A DNA stretch of 64,000 nucleotides, taken from assembly GCF_021155765.1 (NCBI RefSeq), contig NC_060116.1, forward strand, positions 2,170,001-2,234,000. The letters are read 5' to 3'. The notes under the pieces were generated by a model, which saw only the letters and a list, made by a program, of their open reading frames with translations, was not told the origin of the DNA and ran no database searches. The stretch comes from Diprion similis (Eukaryota > Arthropoda > Insecta > Hymenoptera > Diprionidae). The stretch's first letter is position 1. Each line of letters opens with the position of its first letter. Shown here one piece after another: positions 1-12,022 of the stretch. The translations under genes were made by a program, and so were the position numbers.

Positions 1-719
1 AAATTCTGTTCACGAGGTAGCGCTCCGGGTCGCCCAAATATCGTTTAAAAAATATCTAAATCGCCCAAATTGCGACAATCGCAATACCTCCAAATTTGAT
101 CGCAAAGTGGCGCTCCAAGTCGCCCAAATCGCGATATATCGCCCAATCTGGCAACCCTGCCCCAACCCCGCTCGTTTGCCGATTGGCACCGCGCCGTGCC
201 CATCCTGTGGGTGCTGACTCTTCCCTTGAAAGCATAGTCCGCGCACCTTGAAGCCGCAGTGTAGCTTTGGGCCTGGTGCCCCTCGGTGCCACATCTGAAG
301 CATGCCCCGCCGCGTATCTTTTGGGCTTTGCACGCACTGCCAACGTGGCTGTTATGAGATTGCGCCTATAGGCAGCGCCACTTAACCCATACAGGTAGTA
401 GGAGAGACGCTTGAGTCAGTACGTGCGTGAACACGACCCACTAAGGTACACGCCTAGAGCACGCTATCTCACGTCAGCTACCGTACCCAATGTATCATAA
501 CCTCGTGTATATTTATTAAACTTTTCCTAGCACGCACATCCTCAACAGTGGCCGAACCCGCAGCAACGGTAATATTGTGGCGGGCATGTGTTTGAGTTTT
601 CCACTTTTGCCATGGTCCACCAGACGCGTAGCTTTCCCTCTGCCGCAGCTTGAGTGGCAGCCGCCAACAAAGACTGAACCGACACGCAGTACGAACCCCA
701 CCTATCCCTGGAAGTGACG
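1..719. other. No gene recognised; short repeated motif
   Basis: I see no conserved coding sequence here. The motif CGCCCAAAT recurs at 31, 62 and 121, with a partial copy near 143, inside a loose repeat containing GGCGCTCC. Short open frames on the minus strand have no family resemblance and follow these repeats. Confidence 0.5.
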
Positions 720-744
720 CATTTGTATGTAGAATGAACGGGAA

Positions 745-2339
745 TCTTACTTCGGATTAGGCTAAAATTGGCGAAGAAATAAGGTAAGTCTTCAGCTTTT
801 TGAAAGCTTTTTCACACTCGGAGTTCCACTCGAACGGAATCTTCATGCCCGGCGAAGAAATAAGGTAAGTCTTCAGCTTTTTGAAAGCTTTTTCACACTC
901 CGAGTTCCACTCGAACGGAATCTTCATGCCCGTCAGATGGTGTAGAGGCTTAGCGATGAAAGCAAATCCTTTTCCAAATCTTCTGTAATAGATACATAGA
1001 CCTAAAAAGCTCTAAACTTGTTCTTTGTTTGTAGGTGTTGGCCAGGAAGAAACCTTTTTGATCTTAAATGGGCCGGTCTTCACTCCCTCAGCTGAGACGA
1101 TGTGTCTAAAAAAGCTTACTTCTCGTGGAATAAATGGCATTTTTTCAAACTCATCTTCAGGCCTGCCTGCTGAAGTTTGGCGAAAACTTCTTCAAGAACA
1201 GTCTCCATCGTGCGTTCGAAGGTAGCCGGAGCATTACCTTAAATTGCCATAATCCTCGTAAACTCCTGACGAAACCTGTCTTTTCTTTGTCGAGAGAATC
1301 CATCTTGACCTGCCAGTACCCACTTGAAGGTCTATGGTGTTGAACCAATTGGCTCCAGCTCGGGGTAAGGGGTAAGAGTCTTTTTGGTGATATCATTCAG
1401 CTTCCTGTGATCGACGAAAAATCATTTTGACCCGTCTTTCTTATTAACAAGGACAATTAGAGAAGCCTAAGGGCTGGACGATGGTTCGATCACATCACTT
1501 GCCAACATGTCTTCTACGAGCTTCTTCACGTCCTCCCGCCAGTTGAGGGCGAGTCTCCGGGGAGCCTGCTCAATGGGAGGATTGTTTCCAACGTCGATTT
1601 TATGTTTTACAGACGTACACTTTCCTTTATCTCTGCTGTAGACTGCAGGAGAATCCGAATACTTCGGTAAAAGGGATTTAAATGACTCTTTCTGAGTCGA
1701 GTCCAGCGCGGTTGAAGATTTTTCCAAGCGGTTCAGCAGGTGTAAAGGGAACTGATGTTGAGGGTTGTCTTCAGAAAGTATTATTTCTCAAAGTCTTGGG
1801 GGAGACCAATAAATTCTACTCCTATTCGAGCAAAGAGGGATTCCGCAATTGTTCGACGTTAGAGAATTCATCTTAGTTGGAATAACACCATTACGAGCAG
1901 TAAGGAAATCTCATCCCAAAATACATCCGAAGAGGTTAATTTCTACAGTAACCTCATTCAAAATCAGGGTCGTGTTTGCAGTGGTAGTTCGCAGGGATAA
2001 AGAGGGAACAGTCTGGTCATCGGATTTGAAGAGATCCGCTCGAACAACGGTTACCTCTGCTCCGGTGTCAATTACCCAGAGGCGGTCGACGCCATTGACA
2101 GTTCCGCACGCGTAAAGACCAGACTGTCACAAACTTCTTAACAGAAACTGAGTTACAGTATGTCTTTCTGTTCTGACGACCCGTGATGATTTTCACCCTT
2201 CCAAATCACGTGGAACTAGTTTTTTGAGCCAGTTCCGGACGAGATCTTTGTTGAGGATTTTCTTCCCTATAACCTGTTTCTTTAGTGCGCCAGTTTCTAG
2301 AAGTCGAATTCGAGTCCTGAGAAGACTCGTTAAAGAAAG
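745..2339 (-). pseudogene. Ty3/gypsy protease, reverse transcriptase and RT/RNase H linker remnant
   Basis: Reading leftward on the minus strand the order is that of a gypsy pol gene. A retropepsin (VIDTGAEVTV, DTGA codons at 2058-2069) comes first. Next is the RT entry segment around 1470-1730 with RRLALNWREDVKKLVEDML and DVIEPSSSP, then VLVNKKDGS and DHRKLNDITKKDSYPLPR near 1385-1460. Then come a region matching AEGVKTGPFKIKKVSSWP (about 1030-1110) and FIAKPLHHLTG plus PFEWNSECEKAFKKLKTYL (770-950). Several frameshifts and stops break it, the catalytic centre of RT is scrambled, and RNase H and integrase are absent. Its gag portion lies at 14218-14836, because Copia-1 inserted between gag and protease. 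The family is clear; the exact gypsy clade is not. Confidence 0.85.
770..931. repeat. 81-bp tandem duplication inside the gypsy remnant
   Basis: Two adjacent 81-bp copies start at 770 and 851 and differ by about one base (CTCGGAGTT versus CTCCGAGTT). The unit is exactly 27 codons and duplicates the segment of gypsy pol containing PFEWNSECEKAFKKLK. The near identity means the duplication is much younger than the decay around it. Confidence 0.9.
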
Positions 2340-2603
2340 TGTTAAGTCAGTTTTCGCGCGCTTGATGTATGTATGTGTGTGTGTGCAATGGCGCAGACGA
2401 ACAAGGCGCATGCGCCATTATTGTATGACGATGGCGTCTCATGTGACGCCATGCCGGTTGCCGGTGTTAGTACTATGCGAGCGACCATTGCCGTAGGTCA
2501 GATACCAGTGACAGAGATAACCGTGCCAAAGTGTTCACCAAATAAATATTACAAAAGTCACTAAAGAGTGTGTATTGTGTATTATTTTTCGATATCCTTA
2601 ACA
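2340..2603 (+). repeat. Copia-1 5' LTR
   Basis: A 264-bp LTR with short inverted ends TGTTAAG/CTTAACA. It contains an AATAAA at 2541-2546 and matches the copy at 13954-14217 except at four positions. Confidence 0.95.
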
Positions 2604-2617
2604 GGTTATGGGCCCAG
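2604..2617 (+). other. Copia-1 primer binding site
   Basis: GGTTATGGGCCCAG directly abuts the LTR. This is the primer site known from Drosophila copia, which is primed by an internal cleavage fragment of initiator tRNA-Met. The identical 14-mer follows the 5' LTR of Copia-2 (5016-5029) and, reversed, of Copia-3 (13429-13442). Confidence 0.9.
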
Positions 2618-2692
2618 GTACGATTCCACTGCGCTAGTAATCGTTTTTTTTTGTGTGTGAACACGTGACGCGAGTGAAAGTTCGGCGAGAAA

Positions 2693-4717
2693 ATGCCGGA
2701 CGATTTCTCTGTGGGGTATGTCCCAAAATTTGACGGAACAAATTTCCTAGGATGGAAATTCCAGGCAAGAGCGTCGCTGATAGGACTCGGTATATACGAC
2801 GTAGTGGACGGAACGAGACCGAAGCCGGCGGAAGCTGAGGGCGCGTTGCTGAAAACGTGGATAAAGGACGACGCAAAAGCAATGTCGTACATATCAAGAG
2901 GGCTCGAGTATAAGCATCTTGAACCGCTTTTGGTCTGCACATCCTCCAAAGACATGTGGGACAAATTGGGTCGAATCCACGCGCAGAATTCCGCAACGAA
3001 TAAACTGCTGTTAACGCAACGGTTTCATGAGTACCGGACGGGCACAACAGATTCGGCTGTGCAACACGTGGCGAAAGTCCAAAACATGGCGTCACAACTA
3101 GTGGACCTCGGAGAGCACGTCTCTGAAAATACAATAATGGCTAAAGTCCTAGCAAGTCTCACGTCCAAGTTCAGCACCCTGCAGACGGCATGGGACAGTG
3201 TCGAACCCGATCGACAGACCGTGGAGAATCTGCAGGAGCGCCTCATTAAGGAAGAGGGTCGTCTTAACGCTGCAGAAGGGGAAACAGCGGCGTTCGCAGC
3301 CGTAAGAAACACCGGCGAGAAGGCTAGTGGAACAAAGAAGAAAGTGCGTCATTACAAAAAGAAGAAACCTGTCGAGTGTTTCTGTTGCAACGAGAAGGGG
3401 CATTACGCGCGGGATTGCCCGACGCGTGGACAAAGAAAAGATGGCGGGAACAAAAGTGAGTCACGTGATTGCGCGTTCGTTGCCAAAAGTGCGGAAAACA
3501 AAAGTGAAGCGCCGAGTCGGTATAGTAAAGTGTCTGCAGATTTCGAGAGGAAATGGCTGGCAGTCGATAAAGAAGAAATCTGGTATACCGACAGCGGTGC
3601 TTCTAGGCACATTACCTACAGACGAGATTGGTTTACTGAATTTCGACCGGGAGGAGGCTCGAAGATATCGCTGGGTGATAATGCAGAGTGTGAAGTAGCC
3701 GGCGAAGGAACGGTAGTGATTGAGAAGCTCGTAAACGGAGAGTGGCGCGAAGCGCAAATCAACAACGTACTCTACGTACCGGCATTGCGCAGCAACCTAT
3801 TTTCCGTTGGCGTTTGTACGTCCAACGGTTTCGAAGTGAGATTCATGAGTAATTGTGTACACCTGCTGAACAACAACGAGGTCGTGGCAACAGGCATAAA
3901 ACAATCAAACGAGATTTATCGAATGTGTTTTCGCGTAAAAAGTGTCAGTAACGTGGGTGAAGTGAACGTGTCTAAAACGAGTCTAAAGGTTTGGCACGAA
4001 CGCCTAGAACATTTAAATAAGCGTTCACTGTGCGAATTAGTAAAGAAAGATCGTGTGACAGGGATAAAAGTCACTAACGAGTGTGATTTCTTTTGTGACG
4101 CCTGTCAATTGGGGAAAGCGCACAAACTATCGTTCAAGAAAGACGAAAATAAAATAAAAACGAAACCGGGCGAGCTAATACATAGTGACGTGTGTGGGCC
4201 GATGTCCGAAGCTTCACCGGGTGGAGCGCGTTATTTTGTGACTTTTATTGACGATGCCTCCGGTTTTCGTCACGTATTTTTCCTTAAACACAAGTCGGAC
4301 GTCTTTGAACGTTTCAAGCAATTCGAGAAAGTGATCGCGAACAAGTTCGGGAAAACAATGAAAGTGCTACGTTCCGATAACGGCCGAGAGTATTGTAACG
4401 AGAACATGTCGCAGTATTTGTCATTGCGTGGTATCAAGTTCGAGCCGAGTGCGCCATATACACCGGAGCAAAATGGCAAGTCGGAAAGAGAAAACAGAAC
4501 GATTGTTGAATCCGCGCGTACAATGCTAAAAGGGAAAAATTTACCGACTACGTTATGGGCAGAAGCAGTGAATACTGCAGTGTACATTTTGAATCGCGTT
4601 GCATCGTTGGAGAAGAGAGGGGGAAAAACGTCGTGTGAAATCTGGACTGGAGAGAAACCCGATCTCAGCCATGTGAAAGTGTTTGGGTCAGAAGCTTTCG
4701 TATACGTGCCAAAACAA
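2693..4717 (+). pseudogene. Copia-1 Gag-Pol, first part (gag, zinc knuckle, protease, integrase)
   Basis: This is a 675-codon open segment beginning at ATG 2693. In order it has a copia-type Gag (FDGTNFLGWKF near the start), a CCHC knuckle CFCCNEKGHYARDC, protease WYTDSGASRHIT, the integrase zinc-binding module ending CDACQLGKAHKL, and the integrase core with HSDVCGPMS, LRSDNGREY and PEQNGKSE supplying D, D and E. It stops mid-protein at VYVPKQ, where Copia-2 is inserted; the frame resumes exactly at 9885 after one copy of the AACAA duplication. This part itself has no lesion. Confidence 0.95.
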
Positions 4718-5015
4718 TGTTGAGAATGTTATTCGTGCTTGAGAATGTGAATGCGTGAAGCGCCGAGAGCCGAATGTCGGTCGGCAAAGCTGGGGTATGT
4801 TCGGATCGGCAGCAGTCGCAAACTAAATGTGCGCTGCAGTAGTAATTGTCCGAGCCTCTTAGAGATAGCCACGTGCAAAGAAAAAATATAATAAAGAAAG
4901 TTATCTTTGTCTTACGCAATACATGTCCTGAGTTCTCTACAATTTTATCGAAAAATCTCTACCCATACGAGCTCCTGTCCCTTTTATCCCACGTTAAACT
5001 TAGGCTGGTTCAACA
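4718..5015 (+). repeat. Copia-2 5' LTR
   Basis: A 298-bp LTR containing an AATAAA at 4890-4895. It differs from the 3' copy at two positions (GAGAATG/GAGAGTG and CTGGGG/CTCGGG). Confidence 0.95.
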
Positions 5016-5029
5016 GGTTATGGGCCCAG
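5016..5029 (+). other. Copia-2 primer binding site
   Basis: GGTTATGGGCCCAG directly follows the LTR, the same initiator tRNA-Met-type primer site as in Copia-1. Confidence 0.9.
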
Positions 5030-7001
5030 GCTACGATATACCTGCGGACTTGTTGGATAAAAGCGTGAGTTTCTTGTTTTGGAGTATCGCGAGACGCGAA
5101 GCGAAAGTGATAACGACCATCTTGGTCGCGTGTGAGAACAGGTGTATCGGACCGCGTGTGCAAGTGTTTTTGCATCTGCGATGGCTGAAGCAATCTCAGC
5201 TCGGAGCGTAATGAAATTTGATGGATCGAATTATCAAGGTTGGAAGTTCCAAATAAATTCTTTATTTGTGGCCAACGAGATCCAAGACGTCGTAAATGGC
5301 ACGCGAGTAATGCCGGCGGTCGTGGAAGGACACGAGGCAGAGGCGAAGCTGTGGGTGCGTGACAACGCTAAGGCGATGTTCCTGATTTCATCATCGATGG
5401 AAGATGACCAACTGCAAAGCGTATTAACGTGTGTGAGTGCAAAAGCCATGTGGGACCAACTTAGTCTTATCCATGAACAGAAGTCAGCAGCAAACAAATT
5501 GGGTTTGCTCCAAAAGTTCCACGGATACAAAATGTGCGCGGGAGACTCAGCAGTGCAACACGTTTCGAAAATCCAAAACATGGCGGCGCAGCTTCGAGAT
5601 ATCGGCGAAAATGTGTTGGATGCTACAGTGATGGCAAAAGTCTTAGCGAGTCTAACGGCAAAATTTAGTACGCTACAGACAGCCTGGGACAGTGTAGACC
5701 CGGAAAAACAAACAGTGGAAAACCTAATGCAAAGACTGATTCGTGAAGACGCGCGGTTGAGTGAAGACACCGACGCAGCAAGTGCATTAGTGGCATCGAA
5801 AAACTACAAAAAGAGAGACAGTAAAAAGCCGGAAAAACCGCGTAGATCGAAAGAAGACATCGAGTGTTATAGATGTCTCGAAAAGGGTCATTTCGCTCGC
5901 GGGTGCAGGAATCCGCGTCGCAGGAAAGGAGACTCCGAAAAATCTCGTGATTGTGCGTTTGTAGCTGAAAACGGCGCGAAACCAGAATCGAAAAAAAAAT
6001 CAAGTGACGGCGCGAGCGCTCGAGTGAGAGTGGCACGAGGTCAAGTGGAAGATATATTTTCGGCAAGTCAAAGCGAGGTCTGGCTGACCGACAGCGGCGC
6101 GTCGAGGCACCTAACATACCGACGCGAGTGGCTAACCGACTATCGGGCATACGGAAGCAGTGATGATTCAATTCGTCTCGGTGATAATGAATCCTGTAAG
6201 ATCGTCGGAGTAGGAACAGTTCATATCAAAAAGCTTATCGACGGCGTGTGGCAAGACGGTAGAATTGAAAACGTGCTGTTTGTTCCGAAGTTGAGGAAAA
6301 ATTTATTCTCGGTAGGAGTTTGTACGAGTAATGGTTTCGAGGTATTTTTCAAAGACAATGAAGTGAGAATCGTGCGTGACAACGAAGTAGTAGCGTCTGG
6401 TTTAAAACAAGAGAACGACCTGTATAGAATGTTTTTCAAAGTGATCGAACCGGGGAGTGTTGAAGAGGCAAACGTAGCGACTTTAAATCTGCGTGTTTGG
6501 CATGAGCGACTAGGTCAGCGTGCGATACGCGATCTACTGAAAAAGGGTCTCATAAACGGTGTATCGTTGTCAGACAAGAGTGACTTTTTCTGCGAGTCAT
6601 GCCAGTTAGGTAAAGCTCATCGGTTGCCATTCAAAAATGATCCAGGGAAAGTAGAGACAAAAATCGGCGAGGTCATGCATACCGACGTTTGCGGGCCGAT
6701 GTCAACCGAATCTCCCGGTGGAGCGCGATACTTTTTGACATTCAAAGACGATGCGAGCGGCTATCGTCATGTCTACTTCATGCGTCACAAGTCCGAGGTT
6801 TTTGAAAAATTTAAGGTATTCGAAAAATTAATTAAAAATAAATTCGGGCAGTCGATTAAAACTCTGAGGTCAGATAACGGTCGCGAATTCTGTAACCAAA
6901 AGATGGACGATTATCTCGCGTCGTGCGGAATCAAAAGAGAGACAACCGCGCCGTATACTCCGGAGCAGAACGGAAAAGCCGAGCGCGATAACCGCACAAT
7001 T

Positions 7002-7325
7002 AGGTGTGCAAATGAAAAATCCCATTAGTATCGTCAGATCAAATGTCGAAAAATAATTGACACGTATTTTTTTTTTTTTCGATTTAACGTTCCGTAACAA
7101 AGATATAGCAGTTTGAAATTGACGCGTGACGTCACAATGTTACTAGATATAGATATACTACAATGTAATACATGTATAACATTATGACGTCACGCGGAAT
7201 TCTACTTGCTATATCTTTGTTAATAAGCATTGAATTGAAAAAAGAAAAATTACGTGTCAATCATTTTTCGACTTTCTATCTGACGATAGGAATGGAATTT
7301 TTCGAAATTTTTTATTTGTACACCT
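7002..7325. mobile_element. 324-bp inverted-repeat MITE in Copia-2 integrase
   Basis: The ends are imperfect inverted repeats (AGGTGTGCAAAT / ATTTGTACACCT). The interior is also palindromic: GCGTGACGTCACAATGTTA near 7122 answers TAACATTATGACGTCACGC near 7178. Reconstruction against the related Copia-1 protein shows the integrase codons were cut between 7001 and 7330, giving a 4-bp AATT duplication (6998-7001, 7326-7329). It codes for nothing. The superfamily is uncertain; AATT is not a standard signature of the common MITE groups. Confidence 0.85.
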
Positions 7326-9570
7326 AATTGTCGAGAGTGCGCGAACGATGATTCTGTCAAAGAATCTTCCGCTGTCACTTTGGGCAGAAGCCGTGAATAC
7401 CGCGATATACGCGCTGAACAGAACCGTGTGGACAACCAACGGAGTTACACCCTACGAGCTGTGGATCGGAAAAACTCCGAATCTGAAACATCTTCGGATT
7501 TTCGGGTCAGAAGCGTTCGTCCACGTTCCGAAGCAATTTACGAAAAAATTCGACGCGCGCGCGAAGAAAGTACTTTTCGTCGGATATCAGGGTGAGTCGG
7601 GAAATTACAGACTCTACGATCCAGGTACGAAAACGGTTTCGGTGTCGAGGAACGTTATTTTTCACGAGAGAGTCGGAAAAATAACGACAAAGTTGGAAGC
7701 GGAAGAAGAAGATGACGACGGCGAGATCGTATTCTCAGGAAACGAGAAAATTCAAGAAGAAGAAGAAGAAGCGGAGCCCCAGAACGACGATCAGGCGGTT
7801 GGAGAGCAGCAGGAAAACGACGGTCAACAGGCGGCAAATGGTCTACGAGTAGGCAATATTCAAAATATCGGCCGTGGCAGAGGTCGCAGGCCGGTTGGTC
7901 CGGAGCAAGCTGCAACACCTGGTCGAGAAGGATTGAGGCCTCGAGAAAATATTAGACCGGCAGCGAGGTATGAGGTCGACGTCGCAGAGTACGTCGCTCC
8001 AAACACTGTGCAGGAAGCTATGAATGGTGAAGATGCCACGCAGTGGGCGGTAGCCATTCAAGAAGAGCTAAGCGCACACGAAAGCAATCATACTTGGTCG
8101 ATTGTGCCGCGTGATTCAAAAATGAACACAATCGATTCAAAATGGGTGTTCAGGCTAAAAGAAGATCCGGAGGAAGGGGTGAAGCGGTTCAAGGCGAGAC
8201 TCTGTGCAAGAGGATTTTTGCAAAAGGAGGGCGTCGACTATACGGAAACCTTTGCACCAGTAGTAAGGTACGACTCACTACGAGTGTTGTTAGCAACAGT
8301 AGCAGAGAAGCAGCTCGAGCTCACGCAGTTCGACGTTCGATCAGCATTCCTGTATGGGGAATTACTCGAAACTATCTACATGGAGGTGCCGGAGGGAGTG
8401 GACGTCGCAGAAGTCTCCAACGGGAAGAAAAACAGTGTTGTGTGCAAACTAGAGAAATCGCTGTACGGCCTGAAGCAGGCGCCGCGATGCTGGAACCAAA
8501 AGTTCAAGCAGTTCCTAAATGAGTTTGAGTTGAAAGAGTGCGAAGCTGATCCGTGTGTTTTTGTCGGTCAGTTCGAGAGAAAAACGGTGTTATTAGCTCT
8601 ATTTGTCGACGACGGACTTGTCGCAGCGGAATCGAAAAAGACTTTAGATATAATTATTAAAAGACTGAGCGATAATTTTAAGATTACGCTAGGCGATTCG
8701 AGCGTGTTCGTAGGACTTCAAATTGAGCGAAACAAGAGTGAAAAATCTTTAGTCATTCACCAAAGTGCCTATGTAAAGAAAATAATAGAAAAATATAGAA
8801 TGATTGAGGCAAAAGTCGTAAGTGTGCCCGCAGATCCTCACGTCACGTTATCTCCATCTGAGATAGATGATGAAAAATCAAACAACGTGCCGTATAGAGA
8901 GGCGGTTGGATCCTTGGTATTTCTAGCATCGGTATCACGCCCGGACATTGCATACGCCGTAAATGCTGTTAGCAAGTTTTTAAATAGTCACAATGTTGAG
9001 CATTGGCGTGCAGTAAAAAGAATCTTTGCCTATTTGAAAGGAACAGCTGAGTACGGCATAAAGTATGTTGGCGGCGGTAGCAAATCTGAGCTAATCGGCT
9101 TCTCCGATGCAGATTATGCAGGCGACATCGAGACAAGGCGATCAACCACAGGATACGTCTTTTGTTTAGCAAACGGTGCTATTTCATGGTCGTCACAGAG
9201 GCAAAAGTTGGTGACACTAAGCACAACAGAAGCCGAGTATGTAGCTGCGTCTGCGGCAGCACGAGAGTCAATTTGGCTGCGAAAACTATTGTCAGATATC
9301 GGATGTCCATGTGAGAGAGAGACCACTCTGTTTGTCGATAACCAGAGTGCAATACAACTGGTAAAGAATCCAGTCTATCACAGGAAAACAAAACACATAG
9401 ACATCCGCTATCATTTCATACGCGAGAAAACAGAAAACGGAGAGATAGTCGTAAAGTACGTTCCTTCGGAAGAACAGAAAGCAGATATATTTACAAAAGC
9501 TCTTCCCAAGGAACGGTTTAGAATATTATGCGAAGCGATGAATCTGCAAGCATGGAATCTCAACCACTGT

Positions 9571-9581
9571 AACGGCGGTAG
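9571..9581 (+). other. Copia-2 polypurine tract
   Basis: AACGGCGGTAG immediately precedes the 3' LTR, where the plus-strand primer should lie. The equivalent in Copia-1 is AAAACGGTGGAAG at 13941-13953. The placement is convincing; the sequence is only moderately purine-rich. Confidence 0.6.
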
Positions 9582-9879
9582 TGTTGAGAATGTTATTCGT
9601 GCTTGAGAGTGTGAATGCGTGAAGCGCCGAGAGCCGAATGTCGGTCGGCAAAGCTCGGGTATGTTCGGATCGGCAGCAGTCGCAAACTAAATGTGCGCTG
9701 CAGTAGTAATTGTCCGAGCCTCTTAGAGATAGCCACGTGCAAAGAAAAAATATAATAAAGAAAGTTATCTTTGTCTTACGCAATACATGTCCTGAGTTCT
9801 CTACAATTTTATCGAAAAATCTCTACCCATACGAGCTCCTGTCCCTTTTATCCCACGTTAAACTTAGGCTGGTTCAACA
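9582..9879 (+). repeat. Copia-2 3' LTR
   Basis: A 298-bp LTR partner of 4718-5015, followed by the second AACAA target copy. Confidence 0.95.
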
Positions 9880-9884
9880 AACAA

Positions 9885-11670
9885 TTTACGAGAAAATTCG
9901 ATGACAGGTTGAACAAAGTAGTGTTTGTGGGATACGAAGGCGATTCAACGAACTACAGAGTGTATAACCCCAAGACGAGATCTGTGAAAGTGTCGAGAAA
10001 CGTCGTGTTTCACGAAACAGATGGCGCAACCAGTTCACGCGAGAACGAGAGCGTATCAGAGTGGTCACCGACGGGAATTTCCAGCGACAACGAGGAGCAA
10101 GAGGAGCCTGTACATGAAGCGCCAGCAGTCGGTGATGTACCTGGGGTCGGTGATGCAGAGATCGAGCATCATATACCACCAGCCGAGGCTCCACGACTTC
10201 GCGATCGCAACACACTTCGACCGCCTCGGAGATACGAGGGGTATGAGGTAAACATGGCACAGTACGATACTCCCACGAATTACAGAGAAGCAGTAGACGG
10301 AGAAGATTCGTCGAAATGGATCGAGGCAATTCGTGAAGAGTTGGCGGCACACGAAAAGAACACCACTTGGACGATGGTGCCAAGACAAAAGGATCAAAAT
10401 ATCATCGACTCCAAATGGGTGTTTAAGAGGTTGCAAGACGCGGCAGGAAAGGCTTGTCACTATAAGGCTCGTTTGTGTGCAAAGGGGCTTTAAACAACGC
10501 GAAGGAATCGATTATCATGAGACATTTGCACCTGTGGTGCGTTATGATTCCTTGCGTGCATTGCTCGCACTCATTGCACAAGAAGATTTGGAGGTGATGC
10601 AGTTCGACGTAAAAACCGCTTTCTTAAACGGAAGTCTCGACGAAGAAATTCACATGAAACCTCCCGAAGGCATCGGCGTCGAAAATAAAGCGAGTGGTGT
10701 GAGTGCAGTGTGTAGATTGAATAAGTCACTTTACGGTTTAAAACAATCACCTCGGTGTTGGAATATAAAATTTGGCAATTTCTTGCGAAAGTTCAATTTC
10801 ATAGAAACGAAGGCAGAAAAGTGTATATACACGGGCGTATACGAAAAAGAAAAGGTTTACCTCGCATTATTTGTAGATGACGGGCTTATTGCTTGCAAAT
10901 CGGAGAAAGCTCTTCAAGTGCTAATAAGTAAATTGCATTCGGAGTTTGAAATTACAGTAAGCGACGGTAAATGTTTCGTTGGTTTACAAATCGAGCGTGA
11001 TAGTAAACGCAAGACATTGTTTGTGCACCAGAGTGCGTATACAAAGCATGTATTAGAATAGTTCAGTATGAATAAGGCAAAAACTGTGTGTGTACCGGGT
11101 GACCCAAATGTTGCCCTGAAACCGATTACCGAAAGCGAGAGTGTAGACAGCGTGCCGTACCGTGAAGCCGTAGGCTCCCTTATGTTTTTGGCAATAGTGT
11201 CAAGACCGGATATCTCTTTTGCCGTAAACAATGCGAGCAAATTCTTGAACAATCACGATTCAAATCATTGGCGAGCGGTCAAAAGAATTTTTGCCTATTT
11301 GCTGGGAACAGCAAATTTTGGAATTGTGTATCGCAGCGGTGGAAGTGAGTCAAATCTCATTGGCTTCTCCGATGCAGATTATGCGGCCGACTTGGAGACA
11401 CGAAGGTCTACCACCGGGTATTTGTTTTGTTTGTCAGGCGGACCGGTCACGTGGTCATCGAAACGACAGAAGTCGATTGCATTAAGTACAACGGAAGCCG
11501 AATATGTTGCGTTATCGTTGGCTGGAAAAGAAGCAACATGGCTTAGGGTTCTGTTAAGAGATATCGAATATCAATGTGAGAATCCCACGGTAATTCATGT
11601 CGACAATCAAAGTGCCATAAGACTGGCTAAAAACCCAGAGTTTCACCAAAGGACAAAGCACATTGATGTT
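9885..11670 (+). pseudogene. Copia-1 Gag-Pol, middle part (integrase tail, RT, RNase H)
   Basis: The Copia-1 frame resumes with FTRKFDDRLNKVVFVGYEG, passes a proline-rich integrase tail, and enters RT at NTTWTMVPRQKDQ. An extra G in the run at 10484-10487 shifts the frame inside ARLCAKG. Reading then continues (TFAPVVRYDSL, QFDVKTAFLNG, ALFVDDGLIA) to an in-frame TAG at 11059-11061, and beyond it through SRPDISFAVN, FSDADYAAD, STTEAEYVA and VDNQSAIRL. It is cut at KHIDV by Copia-3. So Copia-1 carries one frameshift and one nonsense mutation apart from its insertions. Confidence 0.93.
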
Positions 11671-12004
11671 TGTTGAGCTGAGTTTAAAAAGATTGTTTGG
11701 GTTTACTTAATCGAAGGTTTGAGAGATCAATCATTTTACAGAAACAACAGTAACGTTTTTTTTTCTTTTTTTTTTTTTTTATTATTATCACTTCTTACGT
11801 CTATGTGGTACATCGGTCTGATCACGACTGCTTCTTACCTACATGCGTAACATCATGCCGAGCCGGTAACGAACGGAACAAAAGAAAAGCGACTGCTGCC
11901 GAACGTTTTCCGAGTTTGGCCGAAACAAGGATATCCTTTAAATATCTTATATTATATTTGAAAGCAACCAAGAAGGCGAAGGAGAAAAAAACATATCTTC
12001 AACA
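11671..12004 (-). repeat. Copia-3 3' LTR
   Basis: A 334-bp LTR with two T tracts of 9 and 15 split by a C. Otherwise it reads the same as 13443-13775. Confidence 0.95.
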
Positions 12005-12022
12005 CTTCCCCTGTTTTTTTGC

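Larger units (their letters stand above)
5181..9606 (+). pseudogene. Copia-2 Gag-Pol polyprotein, intact except for one MITE insertion
   Basis: The best start is ATG 5181 (MAEAISARSVMKF), which aligns with the Copia-1 and Copia-3 Gag starts; an in-frame ATG at 5142 is less likely. Leaving out 7002-7329, the frame runs 1365 codons to the stop at 9604-9606. Domains: Gag; CCHC knuckle CYRCLEKGHFARGC near residue 229; protease TDSGASRHL with D near 304; integrase zinc module ending CQLGKAHRL; integrase acidic residues in HTDVCG, RSDNGREF and NGKAE; RT with KARLCARGF, TFAPVVRYDS and FVDDG; RNase H with FSDADYAGD, STTEAEYVA and VDNQSAIQL. The MITE cuts just after the integrase glutamate and shifts frame, so this copy cannot make RT. 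It must have been intact when it inserted. Confidence 0.95.
4718..9879 (+). mobile_element. Copia-2, nearly intact Ty1/copia retrotransposon inside Copia-1
   Basis: Two 298-bp LTRs (4718-5015 and 9582-9879) have ends TGTTGA/TTCAACA, with the target duplication AACAA at 4713-4717 and 9880-9884. The LTRs differ at two positions by eye. Primer site, a single Gag-Pol frame and a polypurine tract (around 9571-9581) are all present. The only visible lesion is a 324-bp MITE in the integrase. It is a sister family to Copia-1: same primer site and domain order, but divergent protein and unrelated LTR. Confidence 0.97.

Noticed and set aside
10..701. Three minus-strand frames of 60-107 codons at the window start
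   Set aside because: No domain resemblance, and two overlap in different frames over a repeated CGCCCAAAT motif.
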